In this document: positions 1 to 12,200 of the stretch, piece after piece
How the letters are laid out: every line of letters starts with the position of its first letter
Position numbering within the stretch: the first letter of the stretch is position 1
Source of the DNA: an uncultured Apibacter sp.
GTDB lineage: Bacteria; Bacteroidota; Bacteroidia; Flavobacteriales; Weeksellaceae
NCBI GenBank assembly: GCA_945280365.1
Contig: CALYQD010000005.1
Span: 84,571 to 148,570 of the forward strand
Direction of reading: 5' to 3'
Length of the DNA: 64,000 nt
Position numbers and translations under genes: made by a program
Notes under the pieces: generated by a model
Database searches by the model: none
What the model was told of the DNA's origin: nothing
The model's input: the letters and a program-made list of their open reading frames with translations, nothing else

Positions 1-1151
1 TCGGATAATATAAATTGAACTTCAGCATATTCCATAAGAACCTCACCTCTATCTATATGTAAAACATCATAACTTGGATATGAAATTTTGTCAGCGGAGA
101 AAACTTCAGAAGCCATTGCACTTGTAATACCGTATGGCATACCTTCATAATCACTTAAATTTGAAGAAGAAACATAAGTATTATTTTTAACATCATCAAT
201 TTTTGCCTTTTTAGGAGATGCAAATTTGTGAAGTCTTGGATCAGCAGAAAAAGTACCTAATTTTCCTTTTAATAAGTCAATAAAAGTATTGGTGACAGCA
301 AAGTCGGTTCTATTTTTAACAAAATAGGCCCTCCACATAGGATTAGCATCTGAGGTAGTAGTTCCATAGGCAAATATGGCATTATCTTCATTAGAAGTAA
401 ATACACCCTGCGAAATTGCATCATTTGCTTCAGTTATTACTTTAGGCATTATCTCTTTTAAACGATTGGCTAAACGTAAACGTAAAGAATTAGCAAATTT
501 TTTCCATTTTGCTGCATCTCCATTATACATATGATCTCCTGTTGAAACATTTTTATTCAGAATAAGTTGAGCTGAGGCTTCTTTTAATTCTTTCAAGATG
601 TCTTTATAAATAGTATCTTGTCTTACAAACTTGGGAGTTTTGTACTTTTCAACTTGTAAGGCTTGAAAATCTGGATTTGATTTTCCACCATAAGACCAAT
701 AAGGAACATCTCCATATGTATCTGTAAGTTGCATAAATAAATAGCTTAGCATAATCCGTGCAATTGCTGTTTGGTTTTCAATAGCACCAAATTGTACATT
801 AGTTAAAGGATCGGATTCTACCAGTTCTATAGAAGTTTTAAGATTTTCAGCGGCTCGATAATAATCTTTCCATAAATTTTGATTAGCACCATCTCTATAT
901 TGATAAAGATCTTCTTCCGTATAATTTAGTTGACACCAGTATTGGATCCAAGGTAAAACCATCCTTCCTGACCCCCATTCATCTCTGGTATTATCAATAA
1001 AATATCGGCATCCAAATCTAAAAGTTGTATAACCCGGTACTTTCTTCGGATTATTAGGATCAGTATTTATATTATCAAAATCATTATCACAAGATATAGC
1101 TGAAAATAATAGGATAATGAGAGAACTGATATATGTAAGTAGTTTTTTCAT
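1..1151 (-). CDS. SusD/RagB-type outer-membrane nutrient-binding lipoprotein (3' end outside window)
   Basis: Reading the minus strand from the ATG at 1151 gives 383 uninterrupted codons that run off the window edge. The N-terminus is a lipoprotein signal (MKKLL, hydrophobic stretch, then AISC with the lipobox cysteine), followed by the D-N-D-F-D-N-I-N-T-D-P-N-x-P region typical of SusD-like proteins of the SusD_2 group. Members sit as a lid on a SusC barrel and capture the ligand. Its start lies 15 bp beyond the stop of the susC gene upstream in transcription, so the two form one operon. The ligand cannot be read from the sequence; no glycoside hydrolase or peptidase is adjacent inside the window. 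The C-terminal part is missing only because of the window boundary. Confidence 0.88.
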   Translation of the reverse strand, partial: MKKLLTYISSLIILLFSAISCDNDFDNINTDPNNPKKVPGYTTFRFGCRYFIDNTRDEWGSGRMVLPWIQYWCQLNYTEEDLYQYRDGANQNLWKDYYRAAENLKTSIELVESDPLTNVQFGAIENQTAIARIMLSYLFMQLTDTYGDVPYWSYGGKSNPDFQALQVEKYKTPKFVRQDTIYKDILKELKEASAQLILNKNVSTGDHMYNGDAAKWKKFANSLRLRLANRLKEIMPKVITEANDAISQGVFTSNEDNAIFAYGTTTSDANPMWRAYFVKNRTDFAVTNTFIDLLKGKLGTFSADPRLHKFASPKKAKIDDVKNNTYVSSSNLSDYEGMPYGITSAMASEVFSADKISYPSYDVLHIDRGEVLMEYAEVQFILS

Positions 1152-1166
1152 GGTTGAATTTTTAAA

Positions 1167-4100
1167 TTAGAATTTGACTTGCACATTAAGTCCAAAAGAT
1201 CTCGTAGTAGGCATAGAACCTCCCTCAATTCCTGAAGCATTTCCACTTCCATAATTTGCAACTTCAGGATCCATGGATTTCCAATCAAGCCCCCAAGCAA
1301 AGAGATTTCTTCCAAATGCCGAAAAAGTAATAGAATTGATATAATCACCTAAGTATTGGCCGGTAAGTGTATAAGATACTGATAGTTCACGTAATTTTAC
1401 AAAATCTGCATCAAAAACATTTTGAGCGGAAGGACCATTAAAAAAATGTTTAGAATATTCTGATGCTGATACTCTAATATCGTTAGGAGTACCATCTTCT
1501 TTAACACCATCTACAATAATACCATTTTCTCTTATATTGTTATCTGCTGTTTGAGGAAGTATTCCTGAATTCATTCCTAACATATAAGTGGTCGAAAAAT
1601 ATTTTCCGCCTTTTTGCCAATCAATTTGTAAACCTAAACTCCAATTTTTATAAGTAAAAGAATTTCTAAAACTCATATTGAAATCAGGAAGTATTGATCC
1701 TAATGGTACATTATTTACGGTTTTTAAATATAATCCATCCTTACCTACAACTTTTTTTCCATCCTTGTACACAAAATCAGTACCGTATATTTGCCCATAT
1801 CTATAGCCGGGAATTGCTACAACAAATGCATTGAAAGGTGCTTTAGCTATTGTTAGGGATGTTAAATCTTCTGCAAGAGATTTGATTTCATTATCAGATT
1901 TTGAAAAATTATAATTAAAATTCCATTTAAAATTTTCTGTTTTAATTGGGACAATATTAAGAGATACTTCTACGCCTTTATTAACTAGTTTTCCTGCGTT
2001 CATCAATGCATTATAGAACCCTGCAGAGCCATCTAAAGGTACTTTAGTAATTAGATCCTTTGTCGTAGTTTGATAAAATGAAATATCTCCACTTAGTCTA
2101 CTTTTAAACAGTTGAAATTCTAGTCCAACTTCATAAGATTCTAATTTTTCCGGTTTCAGATTATTAGTTTTAGCTGTAGTTGTTAGCCAAAACCATGGAT
2201 CTTTTAAAAATAAACTTTCATAGTCTGGTTCGCTTTCAATGTCAAAATTATAGAATGTATTAATTAATTGATATGGATCAGTATCATTCCTTACTTCAGA
2301 ATATCCTCCTCTGATTTTCAAGAAATTCAACCAATTGCTTTCAAGGTATCTAGTGATAACAAAGCTTGTAGCTACAGAGGGATAGAAAAAGGAATTATTT
2401 TTAGAAGGAAGTGAAGATGACCAATCATTTCTCCCGGTTGTTTCTAAAAATACAAAATTATCGTATCCTAGGCTGAAAGAATAAAATAAACTATTTACTC
2501 TTTTTTTCTCCTTTTGATTCAACACTATCGAAGGTTCCATTGAATTGTTTAAATTATACCAATCTCTGATGATTAAACCTCCTTTGGTTTTTCCATACAT
2601 ATATCTATATTTATAATCTCTTCTATTTGTTCCAGCAAAAGAATTAAGAGAGAAATTGCCTATGTTTTTATCGTAATGAAAAGTGGCTTCGTAGTTTAAA
2701 TCTGTATATTTTCTTTCAGAAGTTATATATTCAGAAAGCGAATGAGAACCTACTGCTGTTTTTTCACTTATATGGGTCGTATAGGTATCAAGCATTACTT
2801 TTCCGTTAACATATAAGTCATTAGTAATGTTATAAATTAATCCTGCTGTACCGAAAAGGCGATCCCTATTATCTTCATTAGTATTTTTGTATACCGTCCA
2901 ATATGGGTTGTCAGAATATGCGGGATTTGAGTTATTCCAACTTCTTCTATTCCAAGTTCTTTGAGTTCCATCAGCTAACTGATATTTTTGGAGGTCTTTA
3001 TAATCTAAAGATGTTTGTCCAAATTGAAACATTTTCTGCAAAATATTGTTGTTACTATATCCAACTTCTGGTCTATTAAATCCTTTAGTTGATGTATAAG
3101 TTGCTGAAGCATCCAATTTTAGATCGTCAGATAATTTGGAATTTAAATTCATTGATAATGAATTTTTTGTTAAATCTGAATTAGGCGTTATTCCCGATGA
3201 TTTTGAATTGTTATAGCTTACTCTTACATTGGTATTTTCAATGCTCCTACTAAATGAAATACCATTATTATGAGTGATTCCGGTTTTAAAAAATTCTTTA
3301 TAATCGTTTTTCGGGTAGATCCATGGTTTTGCCTTTAAATAATCGTCAGCAAATTCCGGGTCAAATGCATTCCAATGTAAGACATTTACATTAGGATCGT
3401 ATTTTGGTCCCCACGATTCATCTGTTCTATAATCAACGATTAAAAAATCTTCCCCATTAATATTTTGAGTAACGAACTTATTACTTCCACCTCCGCCATA
3501 TAATTTTTGTTGACGAGGCATTTTATATATTTTATCAAATACAACCCCTGAATTAAGGACAATTTCGGTTTTTCCTCTTTTTGCCTTTTTAGTAGTAATC
3601 ATGATAGCACCATTCATAGCTCTTGATCCATATAAAGCAGCTGCCGTTGCGCCTTTAAGTACTGATATATTTTCGATATCGTCAGGGTTTATATCGCCAA
3701 ATGTATCCCCATAATCTATACCACCAGCTCCTCTTTCTGTGCTTTTTGAATTTATATTTTGATCAATTAATGGTATTCCATCTACCACTATAAGTGGCTT
3801 ATTAGATTGAGAAAGAGATCTCATACCTCTTAGTCTTATTTGCGTTGAACCTCCCATAGTTCCACTATTATTGATCACTTGTAGTCCTGAGACCTTTCCC
3901 GAAAGTGAATTTATAGGATTAGTTTCTCTGGTTTTAGAAAGATCATCTCCATTTACAGATTGAGTTGCATATCCTAAAGATTTTTTTTCTCTTGTAATTC
4001 CTAAAGCCGTTACAATGACATCATCGAGTACTTTTTCTTTTCTTTTTGAGGGATCATCCCTTTCTGTTTTCAAAGGTTTAAGTACAACATCATAAAAACT

Positions 4101-4364
4101 TTGGTCATTAACAATAAAACTTGCGGTTTCATCATCAAAAGATAAAATTTCAATCGTCTGTCCTGGTTCAGCATCTATTGAAAATTCTCCTGCGTCATCA
4201 GTATAAGTTTTTTTGGTAGATCCTTGTATCATAACGGAAACATCTGCTTGAGGCTGTCCATCAATCCCAAGAACTTTCCCGCTAATCGTTTTCATCTGAG
4301 CCCAAACAAAAGCCGTGCTCATGAAGATAAACAAAAATCCTAAGAAAATTCGGTTTATTCTCAT
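1167..4364 (-). CDS. SusC/RagA family TonB-linked outer-membrane transporter
   Basis: A 1065-residue protein with an N-terminal signal peptide (ending near FVWAQ), a carboxypeptidase-regulatory-like beta-sandwich (about residues 25-95, starting with the I-S-G-K-V pattern), a linker with the V-I-V-T-A-L-G-I sequence that marks the start of the plug in SusC proteins, the plug domain to about residue 260, and a long beta-barrel ending in an aromatic residue (V-K-F). Length is normal for the family. With the downstream SusD-like lipoprotein it should form a TonB-dependent importer for a glycan, peptide or similar large ligand; the substrate is not deducible. No ECF sigma/anti-sigma pair is next to it, so regulation is not evident beyond a possible promoter just upstream. 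Confidence 0.95.
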   Translation of the reverse strand: MRINRIFLGFLFIFMSTAFVWAQMKTISGKVLGIDGQPQADVSVMIQGSTKKTYTDDAGEFSIDAEPGQTIEILSFDDETASFIVNDQSFYDVVLKPLKTERDDPSKRKEKVLDDVIVTALGITREKKSLGYATQSVNGDDLSKTRETNPINSLSGKVSGLQVINNSGTMGGSTQIRLRGMRSLSQSNKPLIVVDGIPLIDQNINSKSTERGAGGIDYGDTFGDINPDDIENISVLKGATAAALYGSRAMNGAIMITTKKAKRGKTEIVLNSGVVFDKIYKMPRQQKLYGGGGSNKFVTQNINGEDFLIVDYRTDESWGPKYDPNVNVLHWNAFDPEFADDYLKAKPWIYPKNDYKEFFKTGITHNNGISFSRSIENTNVRVSYNNSKSSGITPNSDLTKNSLSMNLNSKLSDDLKLDASATYTSTKGFNRPEVGYSNNNILQKMFQFGQTSLDYKDLQKYQLADGTQRTWNRRSWNNSNPAYSDNPYWTVYKNTNEDNRDRLFGTAGLIYNITNDLYVNGKVMLDTYTTHISEKTAVGSHSLSEYITSERKYTDLNYEATFHYDKNIGNFSLNSFAGTNRRDYKYRYMYGKTKGGLIIRDWYNLNNSMEPSIVLNQKEKKRVNSLFYSFSLGYDNFVFLETTGRNDWSSSLPSKNNSFFYPSVATSFVITRYLESNWLNFLKIRGGYSEVRNDTDPYQLINTFYNFDIESEPDYESLFLKDPWFWLTTTAKTNNLKPEKLESYEVGLEFQLFKSRLSGDISFYQTTTKDLITKVPLDGSAGFYNALMNAGKLVNKGVEVSLNIVPIKTENFKWNFNYNFSKSDNEIKSLAEDLTSLTIAKAPFNAFVVAIPGYRYGQIYGTDFVYKDGKKVVGKDGLYLKTVNNVPLGSILPDFNMSFRNSFTYKNWSLGLQIDWQKGGKYFSTTYMLGMNSGILPQTADNNIRENGIIVDGVKEDGTPNDIRVSASEYSKHFFNGPSAQNVFDADFVKLRELSVSYTLTGQYLGDYINSITFSAFGRNLFAWGLDWKSMDPEVANYGSGNASGIEGGSMPTTRSFGLNVQVKF

Positions 4365-4388
4365 ATTTAATACATTAATTTATCTCTT

Positions 4389-4396
4389 CAAAGATA
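4389..4396 (-). promoter_or_regulatory. possible -7 promoter box for susC
   Basis: On the minus strand the sequence TATCTTTG fits the Bacteroidota -7 consensus TAnnTTTG and lies 24 bases before the susC start codon, giving a short leader. No TTG is found at the expected 19-bp spacing upstream, so only half of the promoter is supported. Confidence 0.45.
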
Positions 4397-4525
4397 TAAT
4401 ATATTTTTTAATTATGTTAAAATAATTGTTAAATAATTAAATAATTCTCAAATTTAATTAGTTATTTAGTTGGCTATATTATAAAATTACGCTTCTTTTA
4501 TGATGTTAGTAATTAATATATTAAC

Positions 4526-4556
4526 AAAAAAAGCCGAGATATATCTCGGCTTTTTT
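4526..4556 (-). terminator. intrinsic terminator after the rpoC-DUF3467 operon
   Basis: Perfect 8-bp stem GCCGAGAT / ATCTCGGC around a 2-nt centre, flanked by seven A on one side and six T on the other, so it can work in both directions. It lies 24 bp beyond the stop of the DUF3467 gene and probably ends the long minus-strand rpl-rpo transcript. Confidence 0.85.
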
Positions 4557-4579
4557 ATAAATAATTTGTTTATTTTTAT

Positions 4580-4882
4580 TTATGCTTGACCTTTTGGTCC
4601 AAAATTTAAATGATAGGTATCATCTTTAACAGCTCCAAATTGTTGCTCATATTTTTGAATATTATCAGTTAAAGCTGTTAATAATCTTTTTGCATGTTCA
4701 GGAGTTAAGATGATTCTTGATTTAACTTTAGCTTTAGGTACACCCGGCATAATCTGAATAAAATCTACAACAAATTCAGTCGGTGAATGATTTATTAGTG
4801 CCAGATTTGAAAATACTCCTGAAGCTACTTCATCAGTTAATTCAATATTTAAGTCTTGTTGATTCTGATTTTGATTTTCCAT
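4580..4882 (-). CDS. DUF3467 domain protein
   Basis: A 100-residue soluble protein. The central part (N-x-x-x-I-x-H-S-P-T-E-F-V-V-D-F, then P-G-V-P-K-A-K-V-x-S-R-I-I-L-T-P-x-H-A-K-R-L-L) is the pattern of the DUF3467 family, found widely in Bacteroidota and other bacteria; its function is not established. The gene starts 12 bp after rpoC and is followed directly by the operon terminator, so it is co-transcribed with the RNA polymerase genes, an arrangement seen in many Bacteroidota. The Gln/Asn-rich first ten residues look disordered. A role with RNA polymerase is suggested only by position. Confidence 0.85.
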   Translation of the reverse strand: MENQNQNQQDLNIELTDEVASGVFSNLALINHSPTEFVVDFIQIMPGVPKAKVKSRIILTPEHAKRLLTALTDNIQKYEQQFGAVKDDTYHLNFGPKGQA

Positions 4883-4894
4883 TTCGAATTGTTT

Positions 4895-7800
4895 TTAAAT
4901 TTTTTCGGTTATCATTTCCTCAAATTCTTTATTCGAACCTACCACAACATTTTGATATTCTGTTAAACCAGTACCAGCAGGGATTCTGTGCCCTACAATT
5001 ACATTTTCTTTCAATCCGTTTAGGTAATCGATTTTACCTGCAACAGCAGCTTCATTTAATACTTTAGTAGTTTCTTGGAAAGAAGCTGCAGAAATAAATG
5101 ATTTAGTTTGTAATGACGCTCTTGTAATACCTTGTAAAACAGGACTTGCAGTAGCCGGAAGTGCTTCACGAGCTTCAACTAGTTTTTTATCTTCACGTTT
5201 TAATTTAGAATTTTCATCTCTAAGTTCTCTTGAAGAAATTATTTGCCCTGGTTTTAATTCTAGGCTGTCTCCAGGTTCAGTTATAACCTTCATTCCGAAA
5301 ATACGATCGTTTTCTTCGATGAAATCAATTTTGTGCTCTAAATTTCCTTCTAAGAATTTGGTATCACCAGCATCTACAATTTCAACTTTAGTCATCATCT
5401 GACGAACAATAATTTCAAAATGTTTGTCATCGATTTTTACCCCTTGTAATCGATATACTTCTTGGATTTCGTTTACTAAATATTCTTGAACTGCTGTTGG
5501 GCCTTTAATGTTAAGAATATCATTCGGGGTTATTGCACCGTCTGACAAGGCATCTCCTGCATGTACAAAGTCATTTTCCTGAACAAGAATCTGATTGGAT
5601 AATTTAACCAAATATCTTTTTATCTCACCGTTTTTAGACTCTATAGCTATTTCACGATTACCTCTTTTTATTTTACCATAACTTACAACACCGTCAATTT
5701 CGGAAACAACAGCTGGATTAGAAGGATTTCTTGCTTCAAATAGCTCGGTTACACGTGGTAAACCACCGGTAATATCACCGGCTTTTGCTGACCTTCTAGG
5801 AATTTTTACTAAGATTCTTCCAGCTTTAATTTTTTCACCGTCATTTACAATAAGGTGTGCACCAACAGGTAAATTTATTGATTTTAGTACCTCATCTTTT
5901 GTATCTAGTATTTTTAAAGTAGGGATGAGTTTTTTGTTTCTTGATTCAGAAATTACTTTTTCCTCGAATCCTGTTTGTTCATCAATCTCTAACTGATAAG
6001 TTGAACCTTGCTCAATTTGTTCGTATTCGATCTTACCGGCAGTTTCTGAAAGAATAATTGCATTGTACGGATCCCATTTGCAAATTATATCTCCTTTTTT
6101 AACTTCATCTCCTGATTTAACCAATAATGTAGATCCATAAGGTATATTGGTAAGCATTTGTATATTTCCTTCAGCATTTAATAATTTAAATTCTGTAGAA
6201 CGGGAAACAACAATTAAAACTTTATTACCGTTTTCATCTTCACTTTCTACAGTCCTTATATCATCAAATTCAACTTTACCGTCTCTTTTTGCAACAATGC
6301 TGCTCACTTCTGCAACGTTTCCAGCAGTACCGCCTACGTGGAATGTTCTTAATGTAAGCTGTGTACCTGGCTCACCAATAGACTGAGCGGCTATTACACC
6401 AACTGCTTCGCCTTTGTTTATCAATTTGTTGGTAGATAGGTTTACTCCATAACATTTTGCACATATACCTTTTTTAGATTCGCAAGTTAATGGAGAGCGA
6501 ACTTCTACTGACTCTATTCCGGATTGTTGAATTAATTTGGCTGTCTCAGATGTGATCATTTGATCTGCTTCAATTAATAGTTCATCTGTATCCGGGTGGT
6601 AGATATCGTGAAGTGATACACGACCTAATATTCTTTCAGAAAGAGGTTCTACAATTTCATCATTCTTTTTCAATGGGGAAATTTCAATACCTCTTAAGGT
6701 TCCACAATCTTGTTCATTAATTATTACATCTTGAGCCACATCAACTAAACGACGAGTCAGATATCCAGCATCAGCAGTTTTTAATGCAGTATCTGCAAGA
6801 CCTTTACGAGCTCCGTGTGTAGATATAAAGTATTCCAAGATGGAAAGTCCTTCACGGAAATTTGAAATAATAGGGTTTTCAATAATTTCACCTCCTGATG
6901 AACCAGCTTTTTGCGGTTTTGCCATCAATCCTCTCATACCTGCTAGCTGACGAATTTGTTCTTTAGAACCCCGTGCACCCGAATCAAGCATCATGTATAC
7001 TGAGTTGAAACCACCTTTGTCGGTTTTCATTCTTTGCATGATTAAATCTGTTAATCGTGCATTTGTATTAGTCCAAACGTCAATTACCTGGTTATATCTT
7101 TCATTATTGGTAATTAATCCCATATTATAGTTTGCTCTAATTCCGTCAACTTGTTCATTAGCTTCCTGAATCATAATTTTCTTTTCATCAGGAGTTTTGA
7201 TATCTCCTAAGCTGAATGAAAGTCCTCCTTTGAATGCAGTAGCATATCCTAAAGTTTTCATATCATCCAAAAACTTAGCAGTAGTAGGAAAATCAGTTCT
7301 TTGTAATATGGTACCAATAATGTTACGTAATGATTTTTTAGTTAAAACCTCATTAATATAACCCACTTTCTTAGGTACGATTTTGTTAAATAATACTCTT
7401 CCTACTGTGGTTTCAATCATCTTTTCTACTAGTTCTTCTCCTTCTATAACCGTTGCTTTTACTTTAATTATAGCATTTAAATCTACGGCTTTTTCATTAT
7501 AAGCAATATCTACTTCTTCAGAGGAATAGAAAATAGAACCATGACCTTTAACTTTAATTTCTTCAGTAGGTGTTAATGGCTTAGTCATATAATATAGTCC
7601 TAAAACCATATCTTGAGAAGGTACTTGAATAGGCGAACCATTTGCTGGATTTAAAATATTTTGAGAGGCCAACATTAATAATTGAGCTTCTAAAATTGCT
7701 TCTGGTCCTAATGGTAGGTGTACTGCCATTTGGTCTCCGTCAAAATCCGCGTTAAATGCTGTACAAACTAACGGGTGAAGACGAATTGCTTTACCTTCAA

Positions 7801-9169
7801 TCATCCTTGGTTGGAAAGCCTGAATACCTAAACGGTGAAGGGTAGGGGCACGGTTTAATAAAACCGGATGTCCTTTCATCACATTTTCTAAGATATCATA
7901 AACTACCGGTTCTTTTCTTTCTATAATTCTTTTTGCAGATTTTACTGTTTTTACAATTCCTCTTTCAATTAATTTTCTAATGATAAAAGGTTTATAAAGC
8001 TCAGCTGCCATATCTTTAGGTAAACCACATTCATGAAGTTGAAGTGAAGGACCTACAACAATAACCGAACGAGCAGAATAGTCCACACGCTTACCTAATA
8101 AGTTTTGACGAAAACGTCCTTGTTTTCCTTTTAATGAATCGGAAAGTGATTTTAATGGTCTATTAGATTCAGATTTTACAGCTGATGATTTTCTGGTATT
8201 ATCAAATAATGAATCCACGGCTTCCTGAAGCATACGTTTTTCATTTCGCAAAATTACTTCCGGAGCTTTGATTTCTATTAATCTTTTTAAACGATTATTT
8301 CTGATGATAACTCTACGGTATAAATCATTTAAATCGGAAGTAGCAAAACGTCCTCCGTCTAAAGGTACTAATGGACGTAAATCTGGAGGTATAACAGGTA
8401 TCACTCTCATGATCATCCATTCTGGGCGATTGATACGACCGTCGGAATTAGCATCTCTGAATGATTCCACTACTTGTAATCGTTTTAATGCTTCGGTTCT
8501 TCTCTGTTTAGAAGATTCAGTATTTGCTTTATGTCTTAATTCATAAGATAAGGCATCTAAATCTATTCTTTTTAATAGCTCTTCCAAACATTCTGCCCCC
8601 ATTTTAGCGACAAATTTATTTGGATCAGAATCATCCAAATATTGATTTTCAATTGGAAGTGTCTCCAATATGTCTAAATATTCTTCCTCTGTTAAAAACT
8701 CAAGATGTTCTAACTCTTCACCATTTAATTTTTTTGCTATTCCTGCCTGAATAACTACAAAGCGTTCATTGTAGATAATCATATCCAACTTTTTGGAAGG
8801 AATACCTAATAAATATCCGATTTTATTCGGTAAAGAACGAAAATACCAAATATGTGCCACCGGCACTACTAAATTAATATGTCCAATTCTTTCACGTCTT
8901 ACTTTTTTTTCCGTTACCTCTACACCGCATCGATCACAAACAATTCCTTTGTAACGTATTCTTTTATATTTACCGCAAGCACATTCATAATCTTTTACCG
9001 GACCGAAAATTCTTTCACAAAATAAACCATCACGTTCAGGTTTATGAGTCCGATAATTGATTGTTTCAGGTTTTAAAACTTCTCCTCTGGATTGTTGTAA
9101 TATACTTTCTGGAGAAGCTAATCCGATTATAATTTTACTAAATTTGCTAGTTCTTTGTTTAACTGCCAT
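4895..9169 (-). CDS. rpoC: DNA-directed RNA polymerase subunit beta'
   Basis: A 1424-residue RpoC. The N-terminal zinc-binding cluster is visible (C-A-C-G-K ... C-D-R-C-G, near residues 65-85), as is the catalytic magnesium loop N-A-D-F-D-G-D-Q near residue 471, and the second zinc site ([11 protein letters not shown]) in the C-terminal half. It forms the clamp and active centre of RNA polymerase together with RpoB, encoded 63 bp upstream. The start MAVKQR fits flavobacterial RpoC proteins. Nothing is unusual in length or motif content. Confidence 0.99.
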   Translation of the reverse strand: MAVKQRTSKFSKIIIGLASPESILQQSRGEVLKPETINYRTHKPERDGLFCERIFGPVKDYECACGKYKRIRYKGIVCDRCGVEVTEKKVRRERIGHINLVVPVAHIWYFRSLPNKIGYLLGIPSKKLDMIIYNERFVVIQAGIAKKLNGEELEHLEFLTEEEYLDILETLPIENQYLDDSDPNKFVAKMGAECLEELLKRIDLDALSYELRHKANTESSKQRRTEALKRLQVVESFRDANSDGRINRPEWMIMRVIPVIPPDLRPLVPLDGGRFATSDLNDLYRRVIIRNNRLKRLIEIKAPEVILRNEKRMLQEAVDSLFDNTRKSSAVKSESNRPLKSLSDSLKGKQGRFRQNLLGKRVDYSARSVIVVGPSLQLHECGLPKDMAAELYKPFIIRKLIERGIVKTVKSAKRIIERKEPVVYDILENVMKGHPVLLNRAPTLHRLGIQAFQPRMIEGKAIRLHPLVCTAFNADFDGDQMAVHLPLGPEAILEAQLLMLASQNILNPANGSPIQVPSQDMVLGLYYMTKPLTPTEEIKVKGHGSIFYSSEEVDIAYNEKAVDLNAIIKVKATVIEGEELVEKMIETTVGRVLFNKIVPKKVGYINEVLTKKSLRNIIGTILQRTDFPTTAKFLDDMKTLGYATAFKGGLSFSLGDIKTPDEKKIMIQEANEQVDGIRANYNMGLITNNERYNQVIDVWTNTNARLTDLIMQRMKTDKGGFNSVYMMLDSGARGSKEQIRQLAGMRGLMAKPQKAGSSGGEIIENPIISNFREGLSILEYFISTHGARKGLADTALKTADAGYLTRRLVDVAQDVIINEQDCGTLRGIEISPLKKNDEIVEPLSERILGRVSLHDIYHPDTDELLIEADQMITSETAKLIQQSGIESVEVRSPLTCESKKGICAKCYGVNLSTNKLINKGEAVGVIAAQSIGEPGTQLTLRTFHVGGTAGNVAEVSSIVAKRDGKVEFDDIRTVESEDENGNKVLIVVSRSTEFKLLNAEGNIQMLTNIPYGSTLLVKSGDEVKKGDIICKWDPYNAIILSETAGKIEYEQIEQGSTYQLEIDEQTGFEEKVISESRNKKLIPTLKILDTKDEVLKSINLPVGAHLIVNDGEKIKAGRILVKIPRRSAKAGDITGGLPRVTELFEARNPSNPAVVSEIDGVVSYGKIKRGNREIAIESKNGEIKRYLVKLSNQILVQENDFVHAGDALSDGAITPNDILNIKGPTAVQEYLVNEIQEVYRLQGVKIDDKHFEIIVRQMMTKVEIVDAGDTKFLEGNLEHKIDFIEENDRIFGMKVITEPGDSLELKPGQIISSRELRDENSKLKREDKKLVEAREALPATASPVLQGITRASLQTKSFISAASFQETTKVLNEAAVAGKIDYLNGLKENVIVGHRIPAGTGLTEYQNVVVGSNKEFEEMITEKI

Positions 9170-9232
9170 TATTTTGTAATCAATTAAATTGAAAAAAATT
9201 TAAATTTATTAAGATTAAAAAGAATGAAATAA

Positions 9233-12200
9233 CTAATCTTCTAATCTTACATCCAATCCTAAACCTTGTAATTCATGTAGAAATACATTAAATGATTCAG
9301 GTATGCCTGGTTCAGGCATTGGTTCACCTTTAACAATTGATTCATAAGCCTTAGCTCTACCAATCACGTCATCAGATTTAATGGTTATAATTTCTCTTAA
9401 GATGTTTGAGGCTCCAAAAGCTTCTAAGGCCCAAACCTCCATCTCTCCAAATCTTTGGCCTCCAAATTGTGCTTTACCTCCTAACGGTTGCTGAGTAATT
9501 AATGAATAAGGTCCGATTGAACGTGCGTGCATTTTGTCATCAACCATATGTCCAAGTTTCAACATATAGATAACTCCAACGGTAGCTTTTTGTTCAAAAC
9601 GTTCTCCTGTTCCTCCGTCGTATAAATATGTAGTACCCCATTGAGGTACGCCGGCTTCTTTAGTGAGTTCGTCGATTTGCTCAGAAGTTGCTCCATCAAA
9701 GATAGGAGTTGCAAATTTTTTACCCAGTTTTTTTCCGCACCAACCTAAAATAGTTTCATATATCTGACCTATGTTCATACGGGAAGGTACTCCTAGTGGA
9801 TTAAGTACAATATCAACCGGTGTTCCATCTTCTAGGAATGGCATATCTTCATCACGCACAATTCTTGCAACAATACCTTTATTACCGTGACGACCCGCCA
9901 TTTTATCACCTACATTTAATTTACGTTTTTTTGCGATATAAACTTTAGCAAGTTTTACAATACCTGCCGGTAATTCGTCTCCAACAGAAATAGTATGTCT
10001 TTCGCGATTTAGTGAACCTAGTAGATCGTTATGTTTTATTTTATAATTATGAAGCAATTCCTTAATAGAATTGTTTTTATTATCATCTAATGTCCAATTT
10101 TCTCCAGCTAAGTTAAAGTAGTCATCAATGCTTGATAAAAGCTTTTGAGTAAATTTAACTCCTTTTGGTATTACTTCTTCATTTAAATCATTATAAATTC
10201 CTTGAGAAGTTTTTCCATTTAAAAGGACATATAATTTCTCTAATAATTGATTTTTTAAATCATTAAGTTTAACCTTAAATTCAGCTTCTAATTGCTCAAT
10301 TTTTAATTTTTCATCGCCTCGTTTACGTTTATCCTTAATGTTACGGGTAAATAGTTTCTTATTAATTACTACACCTTTTAAGGAAGGTTCAGCTTTTAAC
10401 GATGCATCTTTAACATCTCCGGCTTTATCTCCGAATATGGCGCGAAGTAATTTCTCCTCTGAAGTTGGGTCTGATTCTCCTTTTGGAGTAATTTTACCAA
10501 CTAATATATCTCCCGGTTTAACTTCTGCTCCAATGCGAATCATTCCGTTCTCATCAAGATCTTTAGTGGCTTCTTCACTTACATTCGGAATATCTGGTGT
10601 AAGTTCTTCCATACCTAATTTTGTATCTCTAACTTCTAGAGAATACTCGTCAACGTGAATAGAAGTAAACCAGTCCTCACTTACTGCTCTTTGATTAATA
10701 ACAATCGCGTCCTCAAAGTTATATCCTTTCCAAGGCATGAAAGCTACTAATAAGTTTCTACCTAATGCAAGCTCTCCATCTTCAGTTGCATAGCCTTCTG
10801 TTAAGACCTGACCTTTAGATACTCTATCCCCAGCTTTAACGATTGGCTTAAGCGTAATAGATGTACTTTGATTTGTTTTTCTAAATTTAGTTAATTTATA
10901 AGTTTTACTTGCAGAATCAAAGCTAACTAATTCTTCTTCTTCAGTTCTGTCATATTTTATGGTGATAATATTAGCATCAACATATTCAACAATTCCTTCA
11001 CCTTCAGCATTAATCAAGATACGTGAATCTTTTGCAACCTGGAATTCTAAACCTGTTCCTACAATTGGAGCTTGAGGTTTTAATAAAGGTACCGCTTGAC
11101 GCATCATGTTAGATCCCATCAATGCACGGTTAGCATCGTCGTGTTCAAGGAAAGGAATTAATGAAGCGGAAATACCAGTAATTTGATTAGGTGCAACATC
11201 CATCAAATCTACTTTATCTGGATCAACAACTGGATAGTCAGCTTCTTCTCTAGCTACAATTCTTTCATCAAGAATTTTTCCTTCACTATCCATATTAATG
11301 TTTGCTTGAGCAATAATTTTTCCTTCTTCTTCTTCTGCAGTTAAATATTCTGGTTCGGATTCCAAGTCTACTTTACCGTTAATAACTTTTCTATATGGAG
11401 TTTCCATAAATCCTAAGTCATTAATTCTGGCATAACAACCTAAAGAAGATATCAAACCGATATTTGGTCCTTCTGGTGTTTCAATAGGACAAATTCTACC
11501 ATAGTGAGTATAGTGTACGTCTCGTACTTCGAATCCGGCTCTTTCTCTTGATAGACCTCCGGGCCCTAAGGCAGACATACGTCTTTTATGTGTAACCTCA
11601 GATAATGGATTTGTTTGATCCATAAATTGAGATAATTGATTTGTTCCAAAGAAAGAATTTATAACTGAGGTTAAAGTTTTTGCATTGATAAGGTCGATAG
11701 GGGTAAAAACTTCATTGTCACGAACATTCATTCTTTCTTTAATAGTACGTGCCATACGAGCTAGCCCAACCCCAAATTGTCCGGCTAATTGTTCTCCTAC
11801 GGTTTTAACACGTCTATTGGAAAGGTGGTCGATGTCATCAACTTCAGCTTTTGAATTTATCAATTCAATTAAATACTTAACAATAGCAATAATATCGTCT
11901 TTTGTTAAAACTTGAATATCTTCAGAGATATTTAAATTCAATTTTTTATTAATTCTGTAACGCCCCACTTCTCCCAATGAGTATCGAGCATCAGAGAAAA
12001 ATAATTTATCAATGATACCTCTTGCAGTTTCTTCATCAGGTGGTTCTGCATTACGCAATTGACGGTAGATATACTCTACAGCCTCTTTTTCGGAATTGGT
12101 TGAATCTTTTTGTAAAGTATTATGAATGATAGAAAATTCGTTGCTGTTCTCTTTATGAACTAAAATGGTTTTAATTCCGGAATCTATGATCAAATCAAGA